From positions 62,001-126,000 of the forward strand of contig NZ_CP013435.1 of the NCBI RefSeq assembly GCF_001718795.1: a DNA stretch of 64,000 nucleotides, written 5' to 3'. Within the stretch, counting starts at the first letter, position 1, and every line of letters starts with the position of its first letter. Shown in pieces: positions 27,124-35,441 of this stretch. Below the pieces are notes generated by a model that saw nothing but the letters and a program-made list of their open reading frames with translations, was not told the DNA's origin and made no database searches. A program made the translations under genes and the position numbers. The stretch is from Burkholderia latens (GTDB taxonomy: Bacteria; Pseudomonadota; Gammaproteobacteria; Burkholderiales; Burkholderiaceae).

Positions 27124-27902
27124 GCTACGCGCCTTCCCTGTTCGGCGACAACACGCCGGCCCCTCTTCATACGCCGGCGTCCACCGATGCCGCGTTCCAG
27201 GCTCGTTCGCTGCTCGATCTGCTGTACGACGGGTTCTTCATGTTGTTCCTGCTCAAGAACGGCCGCGAGCCGGACAGCGCGAGTGAATTCAGCACGAAGA
27301 TCCAGGAATTCCTGTCGGATTTCGAGCGCGGCGCGAAGAAGCTGAACATCGCTGCCGAGGACGTATACGGCGCGAAGTTCGCCTATTGCGCGGCGGTCGA
27401 TGAGATGGTGCTGTCGTCGCAGTTCAAGATCCGCACCGACTGGGAGCGCCGGCCGCTGCAGCTCGTGCTGTTCGGCGAGCAACTCGCGGGCGAGAAGTTC
27501 TTCCAGTATCTCGAGGAATGTCGCGCGCAGGGCGCGGCGCGGTTGCAGTCGCTCGAGGTGTTTCACATGTGCCTGCTGCTCGGCTTCCAGGGCAAGTATC
27601 TGCTCGAGGGGCCGGAGAAGCTCGCGTATCTGACCGCGCGGCTCGGCGACGAGATCGCGCACATGAAGGGCAAGCGCGCCGCGTTTGCGCCGCATTGGCC
27701 GCTGCCGGATCAGATCGCACACCGGCTGAAGCGAGAGGTGCCGGTGTGGGCGATCGGGGCAGTGTTTGCGCTGGTAGCGCTGCTCGGGTACCTCGGGCTC
27801 AATACGTATCTGAAGGACAAGACGTTGCAGGCGTTGGCGCCTTATTCGCAGGTGATCAAGGTGGGCCCGGAGTCGGCGAATTTGACGATTTCGTTGCCTT
27901 GA
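27120..27902 (+). CDS. tssL: Type VI secretion inner-membrane protein TssL (DotU family, short form)
   Basis: 260 residues. The cytoplasmic hook-like domain (about 25-200) includes SLLDLLYDGFFMLFLLKNG and FAYCAAVDEMVL, typical of DotU/TssL. One membrane helix near the C-terminus (VPVWAIGAVFALVALLGYLG, about 204-223) is followed by a short periplasmic end. It lacks the C-terminal OmpA domain of long TssL forms, which agrees with the separate OmpA-like gene at 12632. Coupled to tssK by a 4-bp overlap and followed by a terminator. Confidence 0.94.
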   Translation: MSYAPSLFGDNTPAPLHTPASTDAAFQARSLLDLLYDGFFMLFLLKNGREPDSASEFSTKIQEFLSDFERGAKKLNIAAEDVYGAKFAYCAAVDEMVLSSQFKIRTDWERRPLQLVLFGEQLAGEKFFQYLEECRAQGAARLQSLEVFHMCLLLGFQGKYLLEGPEKLAYLTARLGDEIAHMKGKRAAFAPHWPLPDQIAHRLKREVPVWAIGAVFALVALLGYLGLNTYLKDKTLQALAPYSQVIKVGPESANLTISLP

Positions 27903-27936
27903 GCGCTGCGCTTCGTTCCGACGTTGACGCTGCATG

Positions 27937-27964
27937 AAAAAGGACCGCCTGGCGGTCCTTTTTT
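27937..27964 (+). terminator. Rho-independent terminator after tssL
   Basis: Inverted repeat AAGGACCGCC (27940-27949) / GGCGGTCCTT (27951-27960) preceded by A-rich and followed by T-rich sequence; it ends the tssJKL operon and can also serve the opposing gene at 27988. Confidence 0.9.
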
Positions 27965-27987
27965 GCTGTGGCACGCGACGTGCGTCG

Positions 27988-28305
27988 TCAGAGCAGAATG
28001 AATTCTTCGTTGTCGACGTAGAACACGAATGCGTCGAGCAGTTGCGCGACGCTCGGTTCGTCGACCTGGTCATGCGCGTTGATCACGATGTCTTCGATCG
28101 TCGTGCTGTTCAAGGTGACGCGCCAGCCGGGGTGTGGCGCGGTTGCAGGTGGTGCGGTGCTTTCGGCGCGGGCGGCGGCGTCGGTGAACTCGCCCACTGT
28201 CTCGAGCGTCCACGGCATCGGCGGCATGCAAAGCCATCCGGAGAAGTCTCCCGGGTGTTCGAGGATGTGTTTCAGCGACGCGGTGGTCGGGGTGACGGTC
28301 GACAT
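27988..28305 (-). CDS. Small acidic protein, putative Rhs-toxin immunity protein
   Basis: 105 residues, acidic, no signal peptide or membrane segment. It begins MSTVTPTTASLKHILEHPG and ends FVFYVDNEEFILL. The pattern of an aromatic/Pro-rich PMPWTLET early and YVDNEEF at the end resembles small proteins (I recall DUF7716) that sit beside Rhs-type polymorphic toxins. It lies on the same strand, 100 bp after the broken rhs toxin tip described at 28405-28636, which is where a cognate immunity gene is expected. The frame is intact, so it may persist as an orphan immunity gene. The role is inference from position and family memory. Confidence 0.6.
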   Translation of the reverse strand: MSTVTPTTASLKHILEHPGDFSGWLCMPPMPWTLETVGEFTDAAARAESTAPPATAPHPGWRVTLNSTTIEDIVINAHDQVDEPSVAQLLDAFVFYVDNEEFILL

Positions 28306-28404
28306 GGGTGTTGCGGTGAGAACTGGACTTGAAGCGATGCGTATACGCGATAGTGACGGCGCGCGTCGTGCCTGTGTGGCAGCACTCCGGTCGGCGAGGC
28401 GTGA

Positions 28405-28636
28405 TTATGCCAATTCCGGATGCTCGACGCCGGCTCCGTGGTCAGTGTCGGTCGGTTTCACCTCGTATCGATACTCCAAGCCGGAGGCATTTCTTGACTG
28501 ACCGATTGGTTGTTGGCTCGTCGGAATGCCTGCTTGCCCTCATTGCTTCCCGGCGCGCCGCTCTGGATGTGGGACAACGTGCAAGTCCAAGTGGATCAAT
28601 CCAGCCGGTCGGATTTTCCGCGTACTGAAAGACGTC
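28405..28636 (-). pseudogene. rhs core end plus toxin-tip remnant, frameshifted
   Basis: From 28636 the minus strand reads DVFQYAENPTGWIDPLGL, the hallmark end of an Rhs/YD-repeat core (NPTGWIDPLGL), then ARCPTSRAARREAMR. At about 28537 one extra G shifts the frame, and the next frame continues QAGIPTSQQPIGQSRNASG, then LEYRYEV, up to TAA at 28405-28407. The EAMR-QAGIPTSQQP order is, from memory, typical of the start of Rhs C-terminal toxin domains, so the two frames are one broken gene. Only about 45 toxin-tip codons remain. Its 5' part is gone: the frame is joined to a vgrG stub near 28640, so this is a deletion scar. Confidence 0.8.
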
Positions 28637-29250
28637 GGCGCAAACGCCTGCAGGTTATCGGCGATCACGAGCGTATGCGACTTGCCGCCGTCGGCCTGCT
28701 GCCACGTCGTGTAAAGGCCCTCGCTTTCCATCAGCCGGTGCACGAAATGCCAGTCGGTGTCGTGCTGCCGCGTGTACGAACGGCTCCGCAGCGGCGTCGA
28801 CAGCGCGAAGCGGAATTGTCCGCGCGCCTGCGGATGCTGGTTCAGCACGTCGCTGATGATCTGGTCGACGGACGTGTCGTTCCAGATTCTCTGGTGGCGG
28901 CAGAACTTCAGGAAATGGGTGAAATCGGCGAACGTCAGCTGATAGGTCGTGCGCGCCCCGTCGGCGCCGAGGCGCCGCGCGGTGTGCACGTAGCCGTTCA
29001 CTGGGCGGTAGCTGCGATCGCCCTGCTGAATCCACAACGTGACCGGCTGCGCGATCAGCTTTTTGAGCTCCAGTTGGACGTCGGTCGACAGCACGTCGAG
29101 CGTGAATTCGTACGCTCGCCCGATGCGCGAGCGGCCGACTGCGCGCTGTACGGTCAGCACGTTCGCGCCCAACGGGGTGTCGAGCTTCAACAGCCGGTCC
29201 TGCTGAAGCAACCCGCCGCGCAATGCGGCAATTGTGTTCTGCATGTTCAT
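28540..29250 (-). pseudogene. vgrG 5' stub fused out of frame to an rhs remnant
   Basis: Start at 29250 (MNMQNTIAALRGGLLQQDRL). Residues 1 to about 204 are the gp27-like N-terminal domain of VgrG, with ARRLGADGARTTYQLTFADF and DTDWHFVHRLMESEGLYTTW in the right order. After SHTLVIADNLQAF the sequence stops looking like VgrG; the next codons are an out-of-frame reading of the rhs core end, and the frame stops at 28540. A working VgrG has about 600-1000 residues including the gp5 needle, so this 236-residue product would lack the spike. It lies convergent to tssL. Confidence 0.85.
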
Positions 29251-29585
29251 GGCTACGGCCTTTTCTTCTTTTGACGCGCCCTCGGATGGCGCGGTGAGCG
29301 ATTTCGCTCGCGCGGTTTTACAGACAAATTACTGCGTGAATCGGAAAAACGACCTGGTTTAAAAGAGTATTTTTAAGCGTATGCCGAACAAGCGGTGGAA
29401 CACACGGGCGCACATTCATCGCCTTCGCGCAGCTTGCGCGGCCTCCGCCGGGAATCAATTGCAATCAGGGCCAATTCGACTTCCGGCGCGGCGCGGTTGC
29501 GAGTAGTGTCTACGTGCCCGCATTCCGGCCCGGGCGCGCTGATGCCCGGCGCCCAAACACCACACTGAACCACTGGAGATCCACG
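29251..29585. other. Intergenic region, divergent from vgrG stub to binding-protein gene
   Basis: 335 bp without a gene. AT-richer in 29315-29385; a GC inverted repeat (GCCCGGGCG...GCCCGGCGCC) lies near 29527-29552 before the ribosome site of the next gene. No recognisable protein remnant was found. Confidence 0.4.
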
Positions 29586-30386
29586 ATGAAACGTTCGAAG
29601 TTCCTGCTGACGGGCCTGCTGCTCGCGTCGGCTCTCGGTTTTACGGCCGTCGCCGCGCACGCGGAAGACTTGCTTGACTCGGTGAAAAAAGCCGGCGTGC
29701 TGCGCGTCGGTCTCGAAGGCACGTATCCGCCGTTCAACTCGCGCGGCACGTCAGGTCAGCTCGAGGGCTTCGATGTCGACGTCGCGAATGCGGTGGCCGG
29801 CAAGCTCGGTGTGAAGACGCAGTTCGTGCCGACCGAGTGGAGCGGCATCATCGCGGGGTTGCAAGCCGGCAAGTTCGACGTGATCGTCAACCAGGTGACG
29901 ATCACGCCGCAACGCAAGGAGGCGCTCGACTTCAGCGAGCCGTACACGTATTCGGCCGCGCAGCTGATTCAGCGCAAGGACGACACGCGCAACTTCAAGT
30001 CGCTCGAGGACTTCAAGGGGAAGAAGCTCGGCGTGACGCTCGGCACCAACTACGACCAGATGGCGCGCAGCGTGCCGGGCATCGAGGTGCAGACGTATCC
30101 GGGCGCACCGGAAAAACTGCGTGATCTCGCCGCGGGCCGGATCGAAGCGACGCTCGACGATCGCCTGATGCTGCCGTACATGATCAAGACGTCGAACCTG
30201 CCGCTGCGCTCGGGTGCGGTGCTGAACGGCGGCAAGCAGGAGATGGCGATCCCGTTCCGCAAAGGCAATCCGAAGTTCGAGAAGGCGATCAACGATGCGC
30301 TCGATTCACTCCGCAAGGAAGGCACGCTGAAAAAGATCTCGATGCACTGGTTCGGAAGCGACGTGACCGTGCCGGTCGCGCAGTAA
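29586..30386 (+). CDS. Periplasmic amino-acid-binding protein (ABC transporter family 3)
   Basis: 266 residues. A Sec signal peptide (1-26, cut after AHA) is followed by the type 2 periplasmic binding fold: VLRVGLEGTYPPFN near 37-50, GFDVDVANAVAGKLG near 60-75 and KLGVTLGTNYDQ near 150, all typical of polar amino-acid / cystine-binding proteins. GGAG lies 8 nt before the ATG at 29586; the frame is open 24 codons upstream without a signal peptide. No permease or ATPase gene adjoins, so it is an orphan binding protein that must share a transporter encoded elsewhere. Ligand not determinable here; cystine or another polar amino acid is most likely. Confidence 0.9.
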   Translation: MKRSKFLLTGLLLASALGFTAVAAHAEDLLDSVKKAGVLRVGLEGTYPPFNSRGTSGQLEGFDVDVANAVAGKLGVKTQFVPTEWSGIIAGLQAGKFDVIVNQVTITPQRKEALDFSEPYTYSAAQLIQRKDDTRNFKSLEDFKGKKLGVTLGTNYDQMARSVPGIEVQTYPGAPEKLRDLAAGRIEATLDDRLMLPYMIKTSNLPLRSGAVLNGGKQEMAIPFRKGNPKFEKAINDALDSLRKEGTLKKISMHWFGSDVTVPVAQ

Positions 30387-30418
30387 GCGGTTCGCCGCGC
30401 GTTCATTGCGCGTGCAGT

Positions 30419-30453
30419 GCGTCACGTTCTTCGCTGCGGCGAAGGCGTGACGC
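30419..30453. terminator. Long hairpin between convergent genes
   Basis: Arms GCGTCACG (30419-30426) / CGTGACGC (30446-30453) plus an inner CTTCGC/GCGAAG stem around a TGCG loop. It lies between the binding-protein stop and the convergent small gene, without a T-run; possibly a bidirectional terminator. Confidence 0.45.
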
Positions 30454-30498
30454 GCAGCTGCCGGATTTTCCCGGGCTGCTCTCTCTTTTCCGTTTCGA

Positions 30499-30702
30499 TC
30501 AAGCCGCCTCGTCGAAGCGAGCAAGCAGCATCTGCCCGATCGGTGTGAGCGCCGGGCGCGCTGCAACCGCATTCACGCGTACCTGCGTATCGTCGACCAG
30601 CCGTTTTTCGACGAGCACGGCAAATGCCGGGTTCGCGAGGTCGACACTGTCAGGCGCGCGCGCAATGCGCAGCAGCATCGAGAATTCGTGCGGACTCAAC
30701 AT
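30499..30702 (-). CDS. Small conserved-looking hypothetical protein
   Basis: 67 residues, MLSPHEFSMLLRIARAPDSV, no signal or membrane segment. The order of hydrophobic helices and LTPIGQMLLARFDEA resembles a small winged-helix-like fold, but I do not recognise a family. AGGAG lies 9 nt before the ATG, and codon use matches the neighbours, which supports a real gene. It is convergent with the amino-acid-binding-protein gene. No function is proposed. Confidence 0.6.
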   Translation of the reverse strand: MLSPHEFSMLLRIARAPDSVDLANPAFAVLVEKRLVDDTQVRVNAVAARPALTPIGQMLLARFDEAA

Positions 30703-31085
30703 GGTCCTTGTCTCCTGATCGTCCGCGAGCGGTTCAATCGGCGTCGATCGTGTTTTCGAATGGAATCGGTGCGAGGCAATAGCCGATGCGTGGGCGGGAG
30801 CGAGATCCCGGGTGACCGTTGCAGGACGCGGGCACGGCGTTGCATGCGGTCACACGCGCCCCGATCGCGAAGGTGCTGCCGCGACGGGAGTGTGCAACGT
30901 TAGCGATGCCGCGTGACGCCGGCGTGACAGCAAAACGGGGACGATTATGGTGCACGCGTAGCGGCCGCAGCGGCCCCGGCATGACGGCCCGCTACGTACG
31001 CGGCGCGCCGCCGGTAAAGTCGCCGGGTTGATCGGCGTGCTGGCAAATCGAATACCTTCGCCGGCCATGTCGCCCGGGAAGCCCG
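30703..31085. other. Intergenic region, nothing recognised
   Basis: 383 bp between the small hypothetical gene and the LysR gene, both on the minus strand. Short open frames exist but lack ribosome sites and resemble GC-rich noise. The promoter of the small gene must lie here. Confidence 0.4.
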
Positions 31086-32021
31086 TCATGCAACCGCGAT
31101 GCCGAGCTCTTGCGCATACGCATTGAGCTGGTCACCTACCCGCGCGTTCAGTACGTCGATGAACCGCTTGATTTTCGCGTCGACGAACTGACGCGACGAA
31201 TACACCGCATATACGTTGCGCTGAGCGGTGTGAAACTCGGGCAGGACGCGAACCAGCGATCCTTTACGCAAATCGTCGATTGCCGAGAAGGCCGCGATCA
31301 GCCCGATTCCCGCACCCTCGCGCAGCACGGTGGACATCGCATCCATGTCGTTGATACTGAAGTGCGATCCCGTCGGGCGATACACCGCGTCGCCGGTCCT
31401 GCCTTGCAAATGCCACTCGTCCGGTGCGTAATCGACCGTGCTCAGCAGCACACACGTGTGATCGACGAGATCCTCCACACATTCCGGAGCCGGATGCCGC
31501 GCCAGATAATCGGGCGAGGCCGCCAGAATGCAATGGCTCGCGCCGATCTTCTGGCTCACGTACGCCGAGTCCGGCAGCGTGCGCGCAATCACGACCGCCA
31601 CGTCGAGTTGCTCTTCGAGCAGATTCGGCATCCGCTGCGACAGCATGAGCTCAACCGACACTTCCGGATATGCGTTCCGATACGCAAGCACGGCTTGAGT
31701 AACAAGCTGACGGCCTAATCCCGGCACGGCGTGCACGCGCAGTAGCCCTCGCGGCTCCAGCAGCGCATCGCGGGCTTCCGCTTCTGCCCGGTCGATGTCG
31801 GAGAGGATCGCCACGCTGCGCTCGTAAAAACGTCGCCCCGCATCGGTGACCACGAGCCGTCGCGTCGAGCGCTGCAACAACCGCGTGTTGAGATTGTCCT
31901 CGAGTACCGAGACCGCTCGGGAAATGTTGCCGACAGTCGTATCGAGGTGGTTTGCGACGGCCGTGAAGCTGCCCATCTCGACCACTTTCGCAAACACCGA
32001 CATGGTATAGACCTTGTCCAT
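31086..32021 (-). CDS. LysR-family transcriptional regulator
   Basis: 311 residues, full-length LysR. The N-terminal winged helix-turn-helix (MDKVYTMSVFAKVVEMGSFT, then AVSVLEDNLNTRLLQRSTR near 38-56) belongs to the CrgA/DsdC-like group of LysR proteins. The C-terminal effector domain (about 90-295) is complete. It is divergent from an aldehyde dehydrogenase / CMD / oxidoreductase operon 376 bp away, and LysR regulators usually control the divergent operon and themselves, so that operon is the likely target. The effector is unknown, probably the operon's substrate. Confidence 0.92.
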   Translation of the reverse strand: MDKVYTMSVFAKVVEMGSFTAVANHLDTTVGNISRAVSVLEDNLNTRLLQRSTRRLVVTDAGRRFYERSVAILSDIDRAEAEARDALLEPRGLLRVHAVPGLGRQLVTQAVLAYRNAYPEVSVELMLSQRMPNLLEEQLDVAVVIARTLPDSAYVSQKIGASHCILAASPDYLARHPAPECVEDLVDHTCVLLSTVDYAPDEWHLQGRTGDAVYRPTGSHFSINDMDAMSTVLREGAGIGLIAAFSAIDDLRKGSLVRVLPEFHTAQRNVYAVYSSRQFVDAKIKRFIDVLNARVGDQLNAYAQELGIAVA

Positions 32022-32397
32022 TACACACCTGGCTCTGAATTATTCGTCGAATCGCCGCATTTCCGGCCCGCGCGAGCCTGTGATCATAGAGCCGGCCCCC
32101 GTTTCATGCAGTCAGCGCGCGGCCTCGTGTCGTTTTTGCGCATCTTTCAATCCGCCTTCACGTCGGCGGCGGGATTTTCTCTCCAGCGACAAGATTCATT
32201 CTTTCCGGCCCCTCTAAGTTGCCGCCCGCTTCCCGCCTAGACTTGGTTCCGAAGTCAGGCAGCCAGAACCAGGAAGCTTCAGACCGGATCCCGGCCCGAC
32301 ATGGCGGATCACCCGGACACGCTGTCGCGCAGGTTCCGTTATCCGGCTCGCGGCGAACACTTATTGAATCGCAATCCTAACCATAGAGGTCACTATC
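32022..32397. promoter_or_regulatory. Divergent control region, LysR gene / dehydrogenase operon
   Basis: 376 bp without a gene. An inverted repeat TGGTTC (32244-32249) / GAACCA (32266-32271) is a possible regulator site, although the arm spacing (16 nt) is longer than the usual T-N11-A LysR box. An AGAGG ribosome site lies just before the ATG at 32398. Confidence 0.45.
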
Positions 32398-33834
32398 ATG
32401 AACATCAATTACGACGCACTTCATCTTTTCATCGATGGCGAGTGGATCGGTGCGAGCGAACGCGAAACGGCGCCGGTGATCAACCCGGCCACACAACGCG
32501 AGATCGGACGCGTCCCGCTGGCTACGGCAGCTGATCTGGATCGCGCGCTACAGGCCGCTGCACAGGCGTTCGACGTCTGGCGCACGACCGTGCCGGCCGA
32601 ACGCGCGCGCATTTTGAAACGCGCGGCGGAGCTGATGCGCGAGCGTGCCGAGCATATCGCCACGGTCATGACGCTCGAGGAAGGCAAGCCGCTGGCCGAA
32701 AGCCGCGACGAAGTCCTGCGTGCGGCAGACTACTTCGAATGGTTCGCCGAAGAGGCACGTCGCATCGACGGCCGCGTGGTGCCGTCCAACCGCCCGGGTG
32801 TGCAACAGCTCGTGAAGAAACAGGCGATCGGGCCCGTCGCCGCATTCACGCCGTGGAATTTTCCGGCAATCACCCCGGCGCGCAAGCTCTCCGCCGCGCT
32901 CGCCGCCGGCTGCAGCGTGATCATCAAACCGGGCGAGGAAAGCCCCGCAACGGCGCTTGCGCTGGCGCGCGCACTGGACGAGGCAGGTTTGCCGAAGGGC
33001 GTGCTTCAGGTCGTATTCGGCGTGCCCGACCAGGTGTCGAAACAGTTGATCGCTTCGCCGGTCATCCGGAAGGTGACGTTCACGGGCTCGGTGCCGATCG
33101 GCCGTCTGCTGTCGGCACGCGCAGCCGAAGGCGTCAAACCCATCACGCTGGAGCTGGGCGGCCACGGGCCCGTCCTCGTATTCAACGATGCGGATGTCGA
33201 AAAGGCCGCAGTAGAAGGCGCCGCGAATCGCTTTCGCGGTACGGGCCAGATCTGCATCTCGTCGACACGCTTCCTGATCCAGCGTGAAGTCTACGACGAG
33301 TTTGTCGGCCACTTCGTGCGTGCGGCCAACGCGCTCAAGGTCGGGGACGGCATGGATGCGGGCACGCAGGTCGGGCCGCTGGCAAATCCGAGACAGCTTG
33401 CGAAGATGGAGGAACTCATCGCCGATGCGGTGAAGCGTGGCGCAAGGGTGCTTGCCGGCGGCAAGCGCATCGCGCTCGAAGGGTATTTCTTCGAACCAAC
33501 GGTCCTCGCCGACGTACCGCAGGACGCCCGCGTGATGCACGAAGAACCGTTCGGCCCGATCGCGGTGCTGATGCGTTTCGATGCGCTGGCCGACGGGCTC
33601 GCCGAGGCGAACCGGTTGCCCTACGGCCTCTCAGCCTATGCGTTCACGAGCAGCGCACGCACGGCCATCGATGTCGCAGACGGTCTCGAAGCCGGCATGA
33701 TCGGCATCAACCAGTACCGCATCGTTTCGACAGAACTGCCGTTCGGCGGCATGAAGGAAAGCGGCCACGGCTCGGAAGGCGGCACCGAGGGCATCGAGTA
33801 CTACCTCACGCACAAGTTCATCAGCCAGGCTTGA
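32398..33834 (+). CDS. NAD(P)-dependent aldehyde dehydrogenase, succinate-semialdehyde type
   Basis: 478 residues, normal for the ALDH superfamily. Catalytic residues are present: Cys286 in RGTGQICISS and the general base Glu252 in LELGGHGP; the cofactor loop FTGSVPIGR lies near 223-231 and the N-terminal PWNFP near 153. Sequence is closest to the GabD-like / succinate-semialdehyde branch, so it probably oxidises a semialdehyde or related aldehyde to an acid. First gene of a three-gene operon with a CMD-like protein (12-bp gap) and a quinone oxidoreductase. Exact substrate unknown. Confidence 0.88.
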   Translation: MNINYDALHLFIDGEWIGASERETAPVINPATQREIGRVPLATAADLDRALQAAAQAFDVWRTTVPAERARILKRAAELMRERAEHIATVMTLEEGKPLAESRDEVLRAADYFEWFAEEARRIDGRVVPSNRPGVQQLVKKQAIGPVAAFTPWNFPAITPARKLSAALAAGCSVIIKPGEESPATALALARALDEAGLPKGVLQVVFGVPDQVSKQLIASPVIRKVTFTGSVPIGRLLSARAAEGVKPITLELGGHGPVLVFNDADVEKAAVEGAANRFRGTGQICISSTRFLIQREVYDEFVGHFVRAANALKVGDGMDAGTQVGPLANPRQLAKMEELIADAVKRGARVLAGGKRIALEGYFFEPTVLADVPQDARVMHEEPFGPIAVLMRFDALADGLAEANRLPYGLSAYAFTSSARTAIDVADGLEAGMIGINQYRIVSTELPFGGMKESGHGSEGGTEGIEYYLTHKFISQA

Positions 33835-33846
33835 AGGGGAACCGCC

Positions 33847-34224
33847 ATGTCTCATACGCATTTCGACAGTCCGCGCGAGGCCGCGCGTGCGTTCACGCCG
33901 AAGCTCTCGGCATTCGTCGACGATACGCTCTATCCGCGGATCTGGAGCGATCCCGCGCTGTCACCGCGCGACCGCAGCCTCGTGACCGTCGCCGCGCTGA
34001 TCGCGGGAGGCCATCTCGACGAGTTGCCGGCGCATCTGCACCGTGCGTTGACGAACGGCGTAACGCGCGAAGAACTCGCAGCGGCAATCACCCACCTTGC
34101 GTTCTATGCGGGGTTTCCCGCGGCCATCTCGGCATCAGCGGCGGCGCAGGAAGCGCTTGGCGCCCAATCCCGGTCCGACGAGCGCGCGGTCCATTCATTC
34201 ACGAAGCAGGAAGATTGCAAATGA
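33847..34224 (+). CDS. Carboxymuconolactone-decarboxylase-family protein (no CxxC)
   Basis: 125 residues of the CMD fold. RSLVTVAALIAGGHLDELPA (about 44-63) and EELAAAITHLAFYAGFPAA (about 77-95) are the family core. The redox CxxC of AhpD-type members is absent, so it is not a peroxidase partner; it belongs with PcaC-like or uncharacterised members. Its stop overlaps the start of the next gene (ATGA), coupling it to the oxidoreductase. The reaction in this operon is unknown. Confidence 0.85.
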   Translation: MSHTHFDSPREAARAFTPKLSAFVDDTLYPRIWSDPALSPRDRSLVTVAALIAGGHLDELPAHLHRALTNGVTREELAAAITHLAFYAGFPAAISASAAAQEALGAQSRSDERAVHSFTKQEDCK

Positions 34225-35216
34225 AAGCCATCACATTCGACGAATTCGGCGAGGCCGACGTTCTCCGGCTCGCCGAGGTCCACGCACCCGAGGTTCGCCC
34301 GGACGATCTGCTGGTACGCGTCCATGCCGCAGGTGTGAATCGCGCGGATCTTACGCATCGGCGCGGCGGATACGGTCGGCCGAACTTCGGCGACTCGTCC
34401 ATCATGGGGCTTGAAATCGCCGGCGAGGTGATCGAAACCGGACCTTCCGTTCAGGGTTACAAGGTCGGCGATCGTGTAATGGGCGTGGTGGGCGGCGGAG
34501 CCTACGCAGAACTCGCACGCATTGACTGGCGAATGGCGATGCCCATTCCGGCAACGATCGACTACGTGCACGCGGCGGCAATACCGGAAGTCTTCGTCAC
34601 GGCGCACGAAGCGTTGTTGCATCTTGGCCGCTTGCAGCGAGGCGATTCGGTGCTCATTCACGCAGCGGCGGGCGGGGTGGGTTCTGCAGCGGTCCAACTG
34701 GCCTACGCAACCGGTGCGACGATATTCGCGACCGCCGAGGCTTCGAAGCTGGAACGGATCGTTCAACTCGGCGTGGACCATCCAATCGACTACAAGACGC
34801 AGGATTTTGCGGAAATCGTCGCGAGCAGGACGGACAAACGTGGCGTCGACGTTGTCATCGACTTTGTGGGCGAGCCGTATTTTTCCCGGAATGTCGCGTC
34901 ATTGGCAAACGGCGGCCGACTGGTGCAGGTGGGGATACTCGGCGGCGGCGGTGACGTGAACGTTGGTCTTGAACAGATCCTGTACCGTCATCTGCAAATC
35001 ATCGGCACGGTGATGAAGTCGCGCGACCAACGCGAGAAACACGAGATGGTTCGGCGGTTTCGCGAACATTGGCTGGACCGCTTTACGGGAGGGGCGGGCC
35101 TGGAACCGGTCGTCGACAGCGTGTTTCCTCTCGCCGATGCCGCGGCTGCACATCGACGGATGGAGTCGGCCGTGAACGTGGGAAAGATCATCCTGACGAT
35201 GGGCGAAAACAGCTGA
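34221..35216 (+). CDS. Zinc-independent quinone oxidoreductase-like MDR protein
   Basis: 331 residues of the medium-chain dehydrogenase/reductase superfamily. The nucleotide-binding motif is AAAGGVGSAAVQLA (about 152-165), typical of NADPH:quinone oxidoreductase (QOR, PIG3-type) members; catalytic-zinc cysteines are missing. The N-terminal MKAITFDEFGEADVL also fits this branch. Start ATG 34221 overlaps the previous stop. Predicted to reduce a quinone or an alpha,beta-unsaturated carbonyl with NADPH. Last gene of the LysR-linked operon. Confidence 0.87.
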   Translation: MKAITFDEFGEADVLRLAEVHAPEVRPDDLLVRVHAAGVNRADLTHRRGGYGRPNFGDSSIMGLEIAGEVIETGPSVQGYKVGDRVMGVVGGGAYAELARIDWRMAMPIPATIDYVHAAAIPEVFVTAHEALLHLGRLQRGDSVLIHAAAGGVGSAAVQLAYATGATIFATAEASKLERIVQLGVDHPIDYKTQDFAEIVASRTDKRGVDVVIDFVGEPYFSRNVASLANGGRLVQVGILGGGGDVNVGLEQILYRHLQIIGTVMKSRDQREKHEMVRRFREHWLDRFTGGAGLEPVVDSVFPLADAAAAHRRMESAVNVGKIILTMGENS

Positions 35217-35353
35217 CGTGCCGTTGATTCACGTCGAACGCCGGTGCTCGAAGTTTATGGCGGTCGAGCGGGGATCGCTGGCAGGAGCTTCGCGCGAGCG
35301 TTGGAGCGTAGCGGCCTCGACTCGGCAGCGCAGAGCCAGCATTCTTGCGGTAC

Positions 35354-35381
35354 AAAAAAAGGGGCCTCATCTTTGGGGCCC
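35354..35381 (-). terminator. Displaced Rho-independent terminator of tRNA-Thr
   Basis: On the minus strand GGGCC, a 10-nt loop, GGCCC and then seven T. It lies 12 bp beyond the partial tRNA-Thr sequence at the left att, where the terminator of an uninterrupted tRNA-Thr gene would be. It probably was that terminator before the element inserted. Confidence 0.6.
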
Positions 35382-35400
35382 GCTTTTCGGTGTTTGGTGC

Positions 35401-35441
35401 GGCTGCAGGACTCGAACCCGCCACCTGATGATTACAAATCA
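35401..35441. repeat. Distal attachment-site repeat (partial tRNA-Thr 3' end)
   Basis: 41 bp identical to 43234-43274. Homology goes on for a few more bases outward (TTGGTGC) with a single-base deletion. It covers the T-arm and anticodon-loop region of the tRNA, and beyond it the tRNA match stops. Confidence 0.93.
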
